Below are positions 24,345 through 32,535 of a stretch of DNA of 64,000 nucleotides, piece after piece (positions within the stretch are counted from its first letter, which is position 1; every line of letters begins with the position of its first letter). The position numbers were made by a program, and so were the translations under genes. Under the pieces are notes generated by a model, which worked only from the letters and a program-made list of their open reading frames with translations, was not told where the DNA came from and did not search any database. This DNA comes from Arthrobacter terrae (GTDB lineage Bacteria > Actinomycetota > Actinomycetes > Actinomycetales > Micrococcaceae), in assembly GCF_015708085.1 (NCBI RefSeq), contig NZ_JADNYM010000005.1, positions 124,001 to 188,000 of the forward strand, read 5' to 3'.

Positions 24345-24602
24345 TTAGGCAGCCTGACGTTCCGGGAGCAGCTCCTCCAGCCATGGAGGTGCCGGCTCCA
24401 CCTGGTCCCGCCATGCTTTTGCCTGGGTCTTCGAGATCCGTTCCGCCACCCCGGCGCGTTCCCGTGCAGCGACGAGAACAACGTATTTGACCCCGATGAT
24501 GCCGGGGACATGGCGGTCCATGTGGACCAGGCGTCCTTGTCGCTCAGCACGCCGTGCCCGCTTGATCTCCATCGTCTCGGCGCGGGTGAGTCCCTGCTTC
24601 AT
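24345..24602 (-). CDS. Basic hypothetical protein
   Basis: 85 aa, basic N-terminal helix (MEIKRARRAERQGRLVHMD) and a C-terminal SKTQAKAWRDQVE helix. Ribosome site GGAGGCAG. ATGA overlap with the upstream gene. Confidence 0.55.
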   Translation of the reverse strand: MKQGLTRAETMEIKRARRAERQGRLVHMDRHVPGIIGVKYVVLVAARERAGVAERISKTQAKAWRDQVEPAPPWLEELLPERQAA

Positions 24603-25018
24603 TTCGCTGCCTCCTTGGGCGCGGGCATCACAGGGGTTGCTGGTTGGTGGCTCATGACGGAATCCTTCAAAGATTGGAGGGTGGGATAGACATCGAGGTT
24701 CTGCCAGTAACTGACCTGGCCGGTACGATCCCACTCGTTGGGGCAGTCAGTTGCGGAGCAGAGGATCTCCACGGAGTCGTCATTGTTGACCAGGGCGATA
24801 ATCGGCGCACCACAGCATGGCGAGAGGATCGGCAGCCGGTTACGCTTGCGGGCCTCCGCGGCGGCAGACTGTTCGTCCGCGAAGCAGTCATCGTTGACAA
24901 ACTTATAGAGGTGGTAATGAAATTTCTGGACCTCGACGGCGACGACTTGGCCCGTTTCGGGATGCTCAGCCAGACGGTAATGGGGTTCGCGGCTATCCAG
25001 CAGATTGTTGTTCTTCAT
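24599..25018 (-). CDS. Hypothetical protein with cysteine cluster
   Basis: 139 aa. LSPCCGAPIIALV then ILCSATDCPNEW gives a CC/CxxxxC set typical of a small zinc-binding domain. Leaderless start 7 nt from its class-1 element. First gene of the minus-strand cluster. Confidence 0.6.
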   Translation of the reverse strand: MKNNNLLDSREPHYRLAEHPETGQVVAVEVQKFHYHLYKFVNDDCFADEQSAAAEARKRNRLPILSPCCGAPIIALVNNDDSVEILCSATDCPNEWDRTGQVSYWQNLDVYPTLQSLKDSVMSHQPATPVMPAPKEAAK

Positions 25019-25025
25019 GGACCTC

Positions 25026-25055
25026 ATGTGTGCGGCGGAGTTCGCCTGTCTCACC
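25026..25055 (-). promoter_or_regulatory. Class-1 promoter, minus strand (gene at 25018)
   Basis: GGTGAG, 15-bp spacer, CGCACACAT, 7 nt to the ATG. Confidence 0.8.
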
Positions 25056-25067
25056 GGGTGTTAACGA

Positions 25068-25271
25068 TCACGGCATACCGCTACAGACTTTGATGATGGA
25101 GAAGGTCAAAGCAGTTACGTTCAGCAGCACCATGACGGCCACACCGACGCGCAGCAGTGTGCTCTGGCCCAGGTAGGGAGCGAGCTTCCCAAAGTACCGG
25201 TCCTTGAAAGTGACAGCCGAGCCGTCACGTATATCCAGAGCAGGCTCGAGAGCTTCTGTGTGATTCTTCAT
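25068..25271 (-). CDS. Small membrane protein
   Basis: 67 aa, one C-terminal transmembrane helix (about residues 40-60, VGVAVMVLLNVTALTFSII) after a charged N-terminal region. Leaderless start; single-gene unit. Confidence 0.6.
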   Translation of the reverse strand: MKNHTEALEPALDIRDGSAVTFKDRYFGKLAPYLGQSTLLRVGVAVMVLLNVTALTFSIIKVCSGMP

Positions 25272-25278
25272 GGACCCC

Positions 25279-25308
25279 ATGTGTACGGCAGGCCCGGTCA
25301 ACTTCACC
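25279..25308 (-). promoter_or_regulatory. Class-1 promoter, minus strand (gene at 25271)
   Basis: GGTGAA, 15-bp spacer, CGTACACAT, 7 nt to the ATG. Its upstream hexamer is 12 bp from that of the divergent promoter at 25321. Confidence 0.75.
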
Positions 25309-25320
25309 GCGTCATGCAGT

Positions 25321-25350
25321 GGTGACATTCTCCGCCATGTCCGTACACAT
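25321..25350 (+). promoter_or_regulatory. Class-1 promoter (gene at 25358)
   Basis: GGTGAC, 15-bp spacer, CGTACACAT, 7 nt to the ATG; divergent partner of 25279-25308. Confidence 0.78.
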
Positions 25351-25357
25351 AGCGGAT

Positions 25358-25804
25358 ATGGAACTCAGCGAAGCAACCCTCACCGAACAACTTCACAGCC
25401 CGTCACCACTTCACCACCTGTCCCCGGCAGTGCGTGCCCCGTGGCAGACCCCGATGGTCAACTTCGTCGGCTACATTCTCGTCCCCGCCGGCCGAAGGGA
25501 CTTCCGTCTGCGCCGATGGATCAACACGGTCGCCACCCCTCCGGTTATCCATCCGACGTTTGCGGCCGCGGCAGTCCACATCCGCGCAGGCTTCGTCATC
25601 CGCACCGTGGGCGTGTGTGTTGAAAGCGATGCAACATACCAGGTCAACGGATTCGACTTCGTCGACTACGCCTCCGCATACAGCCACGCTGCGACCAACG
25701 GGAAGCTGACCGACATCGTTGTCATGGTCCCCCGGCCCGGGCATGCGAGCATAATTTTTCCGCTCAAATACCGGATCACTCTCCTCCGCGTCCTGGAAGG
25801 CTAA
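25358..25804 (+). CDS. Hypothetical protein
   Basis: 148 aa, mixed alpha/beta, with NFVGYILVPAGRRDFRLRRW and FVDYASAYSHAATNG. No family recognised. Leaderless start. Confidence 0.58.
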   Translation: MELSEATLTEQLHSPSPLHHLSPAVRAPWQTPMVNFVGYILVPAGRRDFRLRRWINTVATPPVIHPTFAAAAVHIRAGFVIRTVGVCVESDATYQVNGFDFVDYASAYSHAATNGKLTDIVVMVPRPGHASIIFPLKYRITLLRVLEG

Positions 25805-25837
25805 CTGGACTGCTCTTGGTCAGGCGTCCCTGCTACC

Positions 25838-25867
25838 GGTGAGCGCGACCAGGCCTTCCCCACACAT
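25838..25867 (+). promoter_or_regulatory. Class-1 promoter (gene at 25875)
   Basis: GGTGAG, 15-bp spacer, CCCACACAT, 7 nt to the ATG. Confidence 0.75.
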
Positions 25868-25874
25868 GGTGGGC

Positions 25875-26465
25875 ATGACCACACGGAAGTCCGATCTTGA
25901 CACCACCCCTGGGCGGCGCAGCTACGACCGACCACTTGCCCCGGCGCCATACACCGGTACCGCCGGAGACGGACGGCTCCATGCAGTCCGGGAACTACTC
26001 GACACACATTCCGACTACGGTGATGATATTGAGTTCGACGACGCCGACGGCCGCACTTACGTGCAGTCGACCTGCCGCTGCGGAGCCCCTCTTGGAATCC
26101 ACCTCTCACTCGATGAGCACCAGGCGCAGGCCGTTGAAACGTACATTGATCAGGTAGTGGCTGAGCGTTTCAGGGAAACTGAGCAGAACACGGATGTCGC
26201 CACACGCACCGCAGCGTTCCTGCAAGCCGCCTCAGATCTGGACATCCCGCGCGGAGTGTTCTTCCACACCAGGGACAGGGTCGCAACCTTCGTCTGGCAG
26301 CAATGGCAGCAACACATTACCGTCCGCATCGAACGCGGCCAGCCTTACACCGTCGAGCACATCCTGAACAGACCCTCCACCCCTTTTGGCAGCTACGATC
26401 CGCAGGCCACGGCCGCCGAAGTGCGACGACTGCTGGGAATCATGCAAGACAGTGCCGAGCGATAG
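25875..26465 (+). CDS. Hypothetical protein
   Basis: 196 aa. STCRCGAPLGIHLSLDEH includes a CxC and histidines; the rest is helical (QAQAVETYIDQVVAERF). No family recognised. Leaderless start. Confidence 0.57.
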   Translation: MTTRKSDLDTTPGRRSYDRPLAPAPYTGTAGDGRLHAVRELLDTHSDYGDDIEFDDADGRTYVQSTCRCGAPLGIHLSLDEHQAQAVETYIDQVVAERFRETEQNTDVATRTAAFLQAASDLDIPRGVFFHTRDRVATFVWQQWQQHITVRIERGQPYTVEHILNRPSTPFGSYDPQATAAEVRRLLGIMQDSAER

Positions 26466-26530
26466 CGCTTCCCCTCACTGATCTGCGCCAGGGCACACGG
26501 CCGTGATCGCGGTCCCGTTACGATCAGCAG

Positions 26531-26936
26531 GTGAGCACTCAGCGGATCAGCGACCCACGGATGCCGGCAGACTTGCGCCGCCCCTGGATCTTGTCCTGGC
26601 CAAAGCAGTCGCTTCCATCCCAAAGCCCGCCACACTGTCCGCCGCACTGCCCGGCGGCTGCCATGACGAACCGAAACAGGACGGCTTCCGGGTCGCAGTC
26701 CATTGCGTCAACGGAACAGCCACCACCTGGCCCTGGAACGGCAAAGACATCACCAGCTACTTCCCCTTACTTGGTGAGCGCCACCTCCATCCTGCAGGTC
26801 TCTGCCGGCTGCATCCTCGACGGTGAAGCCGTCATCTGGACGGTGGACATACTCGACTTCTCCGCACAGTAGGAACGACTGACCGCCTCCCCCCGGAAAG
26901 TTCCCGCCCTGGTGAGCGCCCGCCCGGCGCCTGAGC
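26531..26936 (+). pseudogene. Decayed ATP-dependent DNA ligase fragment
   Basis: Pieces in two frames line up with the N-terminal half of actinobacterial ATP-dependent (LigD-type) ligases: LDLVLAKAVASIPKP; EPKQDGFR, the nucleotidyl-lysine motif I; a GKDITSYFP segment; ILDGEAVIW; LDFSAQ; and ERLTASPRKVPALVSARPA. The frames switch near 26580 and 26770, and a TAG interrupts after FSAQ (26870). The catalytic C-terminal half is absent. Not functional. Confidence 0.75.
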
Positions 26937-26993
26937 TGTTTGGCCGCCGGTCATGGACTTGGACGCGACGTCGGACCGAACATGCCCCTTTAG

Positions 26994-28349
26994 TTAGGGC
27001 TGCGGCGGTCTCACCGTTGGAGGCCAAGATTCTGGCTTAACATTGGCAGGTTTCACCGTCCGTTCCGCCTCGGGTAAGGACGCGTCCCAGTCAAACTTTG
27101 GAGCCGGATCCCACTGTTTCGGGTTGTCGAACGAAACTTCTCCCGTGCCGAAGTCAGCCCTTCTGAAGCTGGTCACGACCCCGCTGAACGTCGCATCATC
27201 AAACCATGTGTGTACTGCGCTGAACGTCGCATCATCGAACCAGGCCTGGTCCCCTCTGAACGCCACACCCCTAAACGAGGTCTGCTCCCCGCTGAACGTC
27301 GCACTAGCAAATACAGTCCAGTCACCGCTGAACGTCGCATCACCAAACGAAGCCCAACCCCCGCTGAACGTCGCACCAATAAACGAGGCCCAACCCCCGC
27401 TGAACGTCGCACCATCAAACGAAGTCCACTTCCCACCGAACGTCGCACCATCAAACGAAGTCCGCTCCCCGCTGAAAGTCGCACTACCAAACACTGTCTG
27501 CCCCCCGCTGAACATCGCCTCACTAAACGAAGTCCACTCCCCGCTGAACCTCGCACCACGAATGTCCACCCTGGACTGAAACACTGCCTTGGAGAAGTCG
27601 GCGCTCTCAAGGACTGCTCCGGTGAAATCGAAGGTGCAGTCGGACCAGGATTCACGGACATCCTTCTGTAGGTGAGCGGCGATCACCCGGACGATGGTTT
27701 GGCGAACCTCTTTGTCGTTTTGCCGGTACTGATACTTGTGGGTCATTTCGTCACCGCCTCCGCGCCCCGGGGTTTTGTGCTCGAGCTGGAATTCGTGGTT
27801 AGCTCCCGTCCCTGGCGAGTAGGGCAGTCGCAAATATCCGCACAGGACGTCGACACACTGCTGCCGCTCGTGGTCCGTCGATTCGTCGGCGACACCAGCC
27901 ATCGCGTACACGCCAGCGAGACGGACAGCCACATCGGGGTTACCCAACTGGCTTGCCGCGGCACCGAACCGTTCCACAAATCGGCCCAGTTCAATGCCAA
28001 CCTGTCGGCGGTAGGCGACCACCAAGGCGACCACCCCGCCGACCCCGACCACTGTGGTGAAAGCGAACTGGGTCAGGTCCTTGGGATCAATCGGATGATC
28101 CGATGCAGGCAACAGCAGGTGCAGCAACAGGTACGCAGCAAAGGCAACGGCAATAGCCAGTATCACGGCGACGAGAACCGCGGTCAGGAGGTTCGCCCGT
28201 CGCATCCACCGTGACGATCTGGTCCGCCACGGCTTCACCTTGATCCAGACTGTTTTAGGCCACGGCCAGACAGCCTTGCGTAACCGCAACCACCTCGAAA
28301 CGTGAACAGGTGTTGCCGGCGCCGTGGGACTCGGAGTGGATGCATCCAT
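26994..28349 (-). CDS. Membrane-anchored pentapeptide-repeat protein
   Basis: 451 aa. N-terminal cytoplasmic basic region, two transmembrane helices (about residues 53-80 and 96-115), a helical middle region, then about 20 pentapeptide-type repeats (FSGxxxSFxxAT pattern, about residues 240-400) expected to form a right-handed quadrilateral beta-helix. Common actinobacterial architecture of unknown role; some soluble pentapeptide proteins mimic DNA. At the DNA level the array shows as near-30-bp repeats (27180-27560). Confidence 0.8.
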   Translation of the reverse strand: MDASTPSPTAPATPVHVSRWLRLRKAVWPWPKTVWIKVKPWRTRSSRWMRRANLLTAVLVAVILAIAVAFAAYLLLHLLLPASDHPIDPKDLTQFAFTTVVGVGGVVALVVAYRRQVGIELGRFVERFGAAASQLGNPDVAVRLAGVYAMAGVADESTDHERQQCVDVLCGYLRLPYSPGTGANHEFQLEHKTPGRGGGDEMTHKYQYRQNDKEVRQTIVRVIAAHLQKDVRESWSDCTFDFTGAVLESADFSKAVFQSRVDIRGARFSGEWTSFSEAMFSGGQTVFGSATFSGERTSFDGATFGGKWTSFDGATFSGGWASFIGATFSGGWASFGDATFSGDWTVFASATFSGEQTSFRGVAFRGDQAWFDDATFSAVHTWFDDATFSGVVTSFRRADFGTGEVSFDNPKQWDPAPKFDWDASLPEAERTVKPANVKPESWPPTVRPPQP

Positions 28350-28561
28350 GCAGCCATAGTTGCACCCGATACCCGTGGCGTGGGGAACTCCGGTCCACAA
28401 AATTCTCCGCGGCCGCCAACATCACCGACGCAGACTGACCCCCTCACGCCCATCTCCCGACCCGTCCCGCGGTGTCGTTTCGGGCGCGGTAGCGCTACGG
28501 GCCGGCGTTAGCCGCAGCCCCGGTGTGAAAATCTGTGACGGCGGTCTGCGGGTTTGGCATA

Positions 28562-29218
28562 TTAAGAGGACTCGGGGCTGCGCCCCTCGCCCTTGATGTG
28601 ATCCGGCATGTTTTTCGAATTGTCCGTCGTCGTGTTTTCCGCGTTGTGGTTCTTCTTTATGTTTTGCTGGGCCTGCGGCCCGAGCTCCCGGCCTGGCGGC
28701 CGTGAGCTTGGCGGTCTGGTTGTCGTTGCGGCTGCCGTTTTGTTGGTCGTGCTTCGCTGCGCTGCGCGTCCGTGCTGCGCACGGCCCGTTGTGTTGTCCA
28801 CCCCGTTTCCCGTCCTGGTTTTCCTCTTGGGGGTTCTGGCCGCTGCGCGGCCGGGGCCTTGTCTTTGTCCCGCTTTCCGGGGTCTTCGTTGTCGCTGCGC
28901 TCCACCTTCGTCCCCGTTTCGCTGCGCCACCCCCTTGGTTCCTTTTTCGCCTCCTGTTGTTCTGTCCGGTCTGCGTCGTGTTTCTCGCAGGGCTTCGCCC
29001 TGGGCCGGGTGGTCCTGCCTTTGGTGGTGTTGGTTCACCGGTGGTGGCACCTGCGGCGGGCGGTCCGGCTGTCCGGCTTGTTGGGCGTACTGGTTCACGG
29101 AGTGTTTTTCTGCCGGTGGCTGCGCCACAGGCTGCTGCGGCTGCGGTGTTGTTTCTTTTTGCGGCGTCTTCTCTTTCACGGCGGAACTCGGAGTGTTTCC
29201 CGCCGGCTGCGCCGCCAC
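28562..29218 (-). CDS. Possible low-complexity Pro/Gln/Arg/Lys-rich protein
   Basis: 218-aa frame from a GTG, rich in Pro, Gln, Thr, Lys and Arg (KEKTPQKETTPQPQQPVAQP). Codon use (many ACA, AGA, GGA) is unlike neighbouring genes and reflects the A/C-rich strand. It may be an intrinsically disordered protein or simply a frame kept open by composition. Confidence 0.3.
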   Translation of the reverse strand: MAAQPAGNTPSSAVKEKTPQKETTPQPQQPVAQPPAEKHSVNQYAQQAGQPDRPPQVPPPVNQHHQRQDHPAQGEALRETRRRPDRTTGGEKGTKGVAQRNGDEGGAQRQRRPRKAGQRQGPGRAAARTPKRKTRTGNGVDNTTGRAQHGRAAQRSTTNKTAAATTTRPPSSRPPGRELGPQAQQNIKKNHNAENTTTDNSKNMPDHIKGEGRSPESS

Positions 29219-30045
29219 GCTTTTCGATTCGTTGTCCAGCCCGGTCTTCGACGTGTTTCACCGGGGCTTCGCCCCGGGGCAGGTGGTTCATCCGAGGGTT
29301 CTTGTTCCTGCGGAGTATGCGCCTGCGACGGGCGGTGACCGTCTCGTCCCGACACGCTCCACGTCGAGTTTCACTGGGCTGCGCGCGTCCAGGTGAACAA
29401 AAAGTTTGCGTGCCGGTGAACGAGAAGGACATCATGCACTGCGTGCCAATGGAAGCCACGGCAAATAACCGGAGCAGCGATACAAACCGTCCACGCAAAA
29501 ACCCATTACGAAGCAATTCGTCTCCCACAAAGGCGAACCAGGACGAACAACAAAACAGACCACCCCCACCGCGCCGCAGGCACCCCAAAACAACCAGCAA
29601 CCATCCCAACACTCCACCCACACCACCGCCGGCGCAGCCGCCACAACCCCGCACCCAAAAAAGCCGACAGCTTCAACCCCAGACGCACCCACCGCCCGCC
29701 GCAGGCGTGGTAAAAGCCCGCTGCAAGCGACACACCGGCAACAAAACCGCCCAACCCAGCCACACAAAAGTTTTTGGTGGAAGTCAACAAAAAAACCGTC
29801 ACTTCCAGAAAGGAGCCGCACACAGAAGAAGTACAAGCAGCAAAGCCGCAGGCCAGTTCAGGGAACACCAAAACGCTTGCGCATGACGGTCAAACATGTT
29901 CGCAGCCGTGCATAAGATTTATAGGCCAGAAGCGGGCGCGGGGTTCCGATCCGGCCTCGGGGCGATTAGGGGATATCTGCAGCGAGCGAGAAGCTGTAAA
30001 AACCCCCAAATCCGCCTATCCGGGTCTGCAGGGCCGCATTCAGGA

Positions 30046-30066
30046 AAACTACGCATGTTCCAGGGT
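30046..30066 (+). promoter_or_regulatory. Class-3 start element (gene at 30067)
   Basis: CTACGCATGTTCCAGGGT directly before the ATG; nearly identical to the element at 35179-35196. Confidence 0.55.
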
Positions 30067-32535
30067 ATGGAGCAACGTATTTTCCGTCTGGCCCGGGCCG
30101 GCGGCATCGACACAAACCCCACAACCTTCACCCAGCGGGCCGGGACCTTCGCATCCGCGGCCACCAACACCGGGCAGGCCACACTTCTGACCCGACGTGA
30201 AAAAACCGGACTCAACGGATACCTGATCCTGCCGGCCGCGTCTTTGGGAACGAACGCTTCACTGCACCTGGCCCACACTGTCGGTGCCCGTGCCGAAGAA
30301 ACAACGATGCCCGAAGATCTCGGCGATACCCCGGCGATCGGGACGCTGAACTACAAGCCGTCCCCGGCACTGCGCGAGACCCAGTCCGGCATTGACCCGA
30401 CCGAGCTTCCGCGGCTGCTGGCCAACGCCTTGCCGGAAGGTTCCTGGGTATCCGTCACGATGCGCAAACCCTCCAACAAGGAACGCAAGCATTACACGCC
30501 GTGGCTGGGCAACCGGCTCGGCACCGCGGTCCCCACCCATCACTCCACGTCCCCGACATCCGTCGTTGTCTCCATTACCGCAGGTGGCTCCTCCAAAGCG
30601 GAAGTGACCTCGCTGCTCTCCCAGGTCACCGCCGGTCTCCCCGGTTTTGACCTGGACTCCGGTGTGCGCTTCGCTCCGAAACATCACGGCCTCCTCTTCG
30701 GTTTCCCGCTCGGTCTGGTACTGGCCGCAGCCACCATGTTCGGTCTGCCGCAGCTACCCGCCGAGTACGCCGAGTTCATTCCCGCCGCAGCAACACCGTT
30801 CCTGTTCGTACTGTCCGGTATCGCCGCCGCCCTCGGACTGGCCGCACTCACCGGCCGTGTCACCTCCCCGGATTCGAAGCTTCGCAACCGGCTGGCCGGC
30901 ACCAACTTCCCGGCCCCGCCTACACGGCGCGGACGTCCCCGGCCTCCCCGGAAAGAACAGAACATCAAAGGACACACAAAGGACGCGAACGGTGACCGGG
31001 TGCCCTTTGAAAAATATGTGGCCGCCTCCGATGGGGACTACCCGCTGGCGCCGGACGCGTTCATGGTCGGGCCCAACGTTGTTGTCGGCATGGTCTCCCC
31101 GCACGCCGGGGCTGTCTCCGGTGTCGCCGCCACCCGTGCCCGCGCCACCCCACCAGCAATGCTGCAGCCGATCGGTCCGCTGCTGGGAACCAATGACGAC
31201 GGATCAGCCCACCTGTCCGCAGCTGCGCTTCTCTTTGGTTGCGCGATCGTCGGAAAACCCGGCTCAGGAAAAAGTCTTCTCATCCGTTCCCTGTTCGGCT
31301 GGCACTGCCTGGAGCGGGTCAACCCGTCCGACAAACCCGGTTACCCGGGCGTGAACAACGCACTGATCGCCTTCGAATCCAAAGGTGACGGCGTCGCCAA
31401 ATACGTCCAGTGGGCGCACGCCCTGGGCGACAAAGTCCTGACCATCGACGTCGCCGACGCCCGCACACCGGCGATCGACCTGTTCGCCATACCGGGCGAC
31501 AACGCGGCCAAAGCGGTCTTCTTCACCAACGCGCTCAAATACACGTTCGGCGCCGACGCGATCGGTGCCCGTTCTTTCCCGACCATTGTCGCCATCCTCA
31601 CCGCCGCCCTGTCCGTGGACGCGCGCGTCATCGACTCCATCGAAGACCGGGACGACCGGATCCTCAAACACGGCATGTCCCCGCTCTACTACGCGTACCA
31701 GCTACTCGCCGGCACTTCCGATAAAGTCGCCGTCCAGCTCGCCACCGGCATCAAAGCCCTGGGCATCAAACTGCGTGAACGCGGGACACCGGACGAAACC
31801 CTCGAGCACGCATACATTGCCATCTCCTCCCTCTTCGAGGACCGCACCGAATCCGCGCGCCGGCCCTTCCTGGAGCCACCCCGGAACAAGTTCGAGCAGC
31901 TCCTCATCCTGGAGGACTGGTGGACCCCGTCACGCAAAAAGGTCAGCTGGACGGACATCCTTGAAGGCCACCGTTCCGTCGTCATCAACACCGGCTCCTC
32001 CCCGTCCGGCATCCTGCTGGATGATGAACAGAACCAGCAGATTTCCTCACTGCTGATGTACTCCCTGCAGAACGCACTCAAGCGCACCTGCTCCGGCTGG
32101 CTGGATCAGGGACGGTCCGTGTCCATCTTCGCGGATGAGCTTTCCCTGCTGGCCGGTACCTCCCCGGAAATCGTTGCGTGGATCCGCGACCAGGGCCGGT
32201 CCTACGGGATCCGGGCCATGCTCGCCACCCAGCGGCCCGAACAGCTCGGCGCCGCGCTGCGCAACAACTTCCTCACCTACTCAACCCTTATCTCCTTCGC
32301 GCAGACCGACGTCCAGACCGCCGCCGAAGTCGCAGCGAACGTCGGCTCCAACAACGAATGGACCACCGAAGACATCCAGCATCTGGAGCCGTACCATGTG
32401 GTGGTGCGCGCCGAAGTGGACCAGCGCCGGCAGTCAGCGTTCATCGTCAAGCTCCCCAACTTCGAAGCCGATATGTCCTCCTACGCCACCACGCAGGGGT
32501 ACACTCATGAACCCGCAGGAGCCTACCCGTGGTAA
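30067..32535 (+). CDS. Membrane-associated conjugation-type P-loop ATPase
   Basis: 822 aa. Two transmembrane helices (about residues 205-250) follow an N-terminal soluble region. Walker A GKPGSGKS lies at about residue 395 and Walker B VSIFADELS at about 683, followed by ARLATQRPEQ-like sensor sequence (AMLATQRPEQLG). This is the layout of HerA/FtsK/VirB4-TraD type motor ATPases of transfer systems. Start at ATG 30067, directly after a class-3 element; followed with a 7-base overlap by a replication-relaxation-like gene. Confidence 0.78.
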   Translation: MEQRIFRLARAGGIDTNPTTFTQRAGTFASAATNTGQATLLTRREKTGLNGYLILPAASLGTNASLHLAHTVGARAEETTMPEDLGDTPAIGTLNYKPSPALRETQSGIDPTELPRLLANALPEGSWVSVTMRKPSNKERKHYTPWLGNRLGTAVPTHHSTSPTSVVVSITAGGSSKAEVTSLLSQVTAGLPGFDLDSGVRFAPKHHGLLFGFPLGLVLAAATMFGLPQLPAEYAEFIPAAATPFLFVLSGIAAALGLAALTGRVTSPDSKLRNRLAGTNFPAPPTRRGRPRPPRKEQNIKGHTKDANGDRVPFEKYVAASDGDYPLAPDAFMVGPNVVVGMVSPHAGAVSGVAATRARATPPAMLQPIGPLLGTNDDGSAHLSAAALLFGCAIVGKPGSGKSLLIRSLFGWHCLERVNPSDKPGYPGVNNALIAFESKGDGVAKYVQWAHALGDKVLTIDVADARTPAIDLFAIPGDNAAKAVFFTNALKYTFGADAIGARSFPTIVAILTAALSVDARVIDSIEDRDDRILKHGMSPLYYAYQLLAGTSDKVAVQLATGIKALGIKLRERGTPDETLEHAYIAISSLFEDRTESARRPFLEPPRNKFEQLLILEDWWTPSRKKVSWTDILEGHRSVVINTGSSPSGILLDDEQNQQISSLLMYSLQNALKRTCSGWLDQGRSVSIFADELSLLAGTSPEIVAWIRDQGRSYGIRAMLATQRPEQLGAALRNNFLTYSTLISFAQTDVQTAAEVAANVGSNNEWTTEDIQHLEPYHVVVRAEVDQRRQSAFIVKLPNFEADMSSYATTQGYTHEPAGAYPW

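Larger units (their letters stand above)
28400..30066. other. Low-complexity region with abrupt strand-composition switch
   Basis: About 1.7 kb without a convincing gene. From about 28560 to 29390 the plus strand is very poor in A and rich in T and G. From about 29400 to 29900 it is very poor in T and rich in A and C. Short GGGGC/GCCCC hairpins recur (for example 28574-28586 and 29263-29275). Open frames exist on both strands because stop codons are rare in such sequence. I cannot tell coding from non-coding here with confidence. Confidence 0.6.

Noticed and set aside
27180-27560. Tandem DNA repeats of about 30 bp
   Set aside because: They are the coding sequence of the pentapeptide repeats, not an independent element.
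28608-29396. Long plus-strand ORFs encoding hydrophobic, Phe/Leu/Cys-rich proteins
   Set aside because: They lie on the T/G-rich strand, where stop codons are rare. Residue make-up follows the base skew and no membrane-protein pattern or ribosome site supports them.
29432-29871. Minus-strand ORFs with membrane-like sequence
   Set aside because: Same cause on the other side of the skew flip: open by composition, overlapping one another in different frames.
29928-29965. tRNA-like T-arm sequence (GGGGTTCCGATCC)
   Set aside because: No acceptor, D or anticodon stems can be folded around it.
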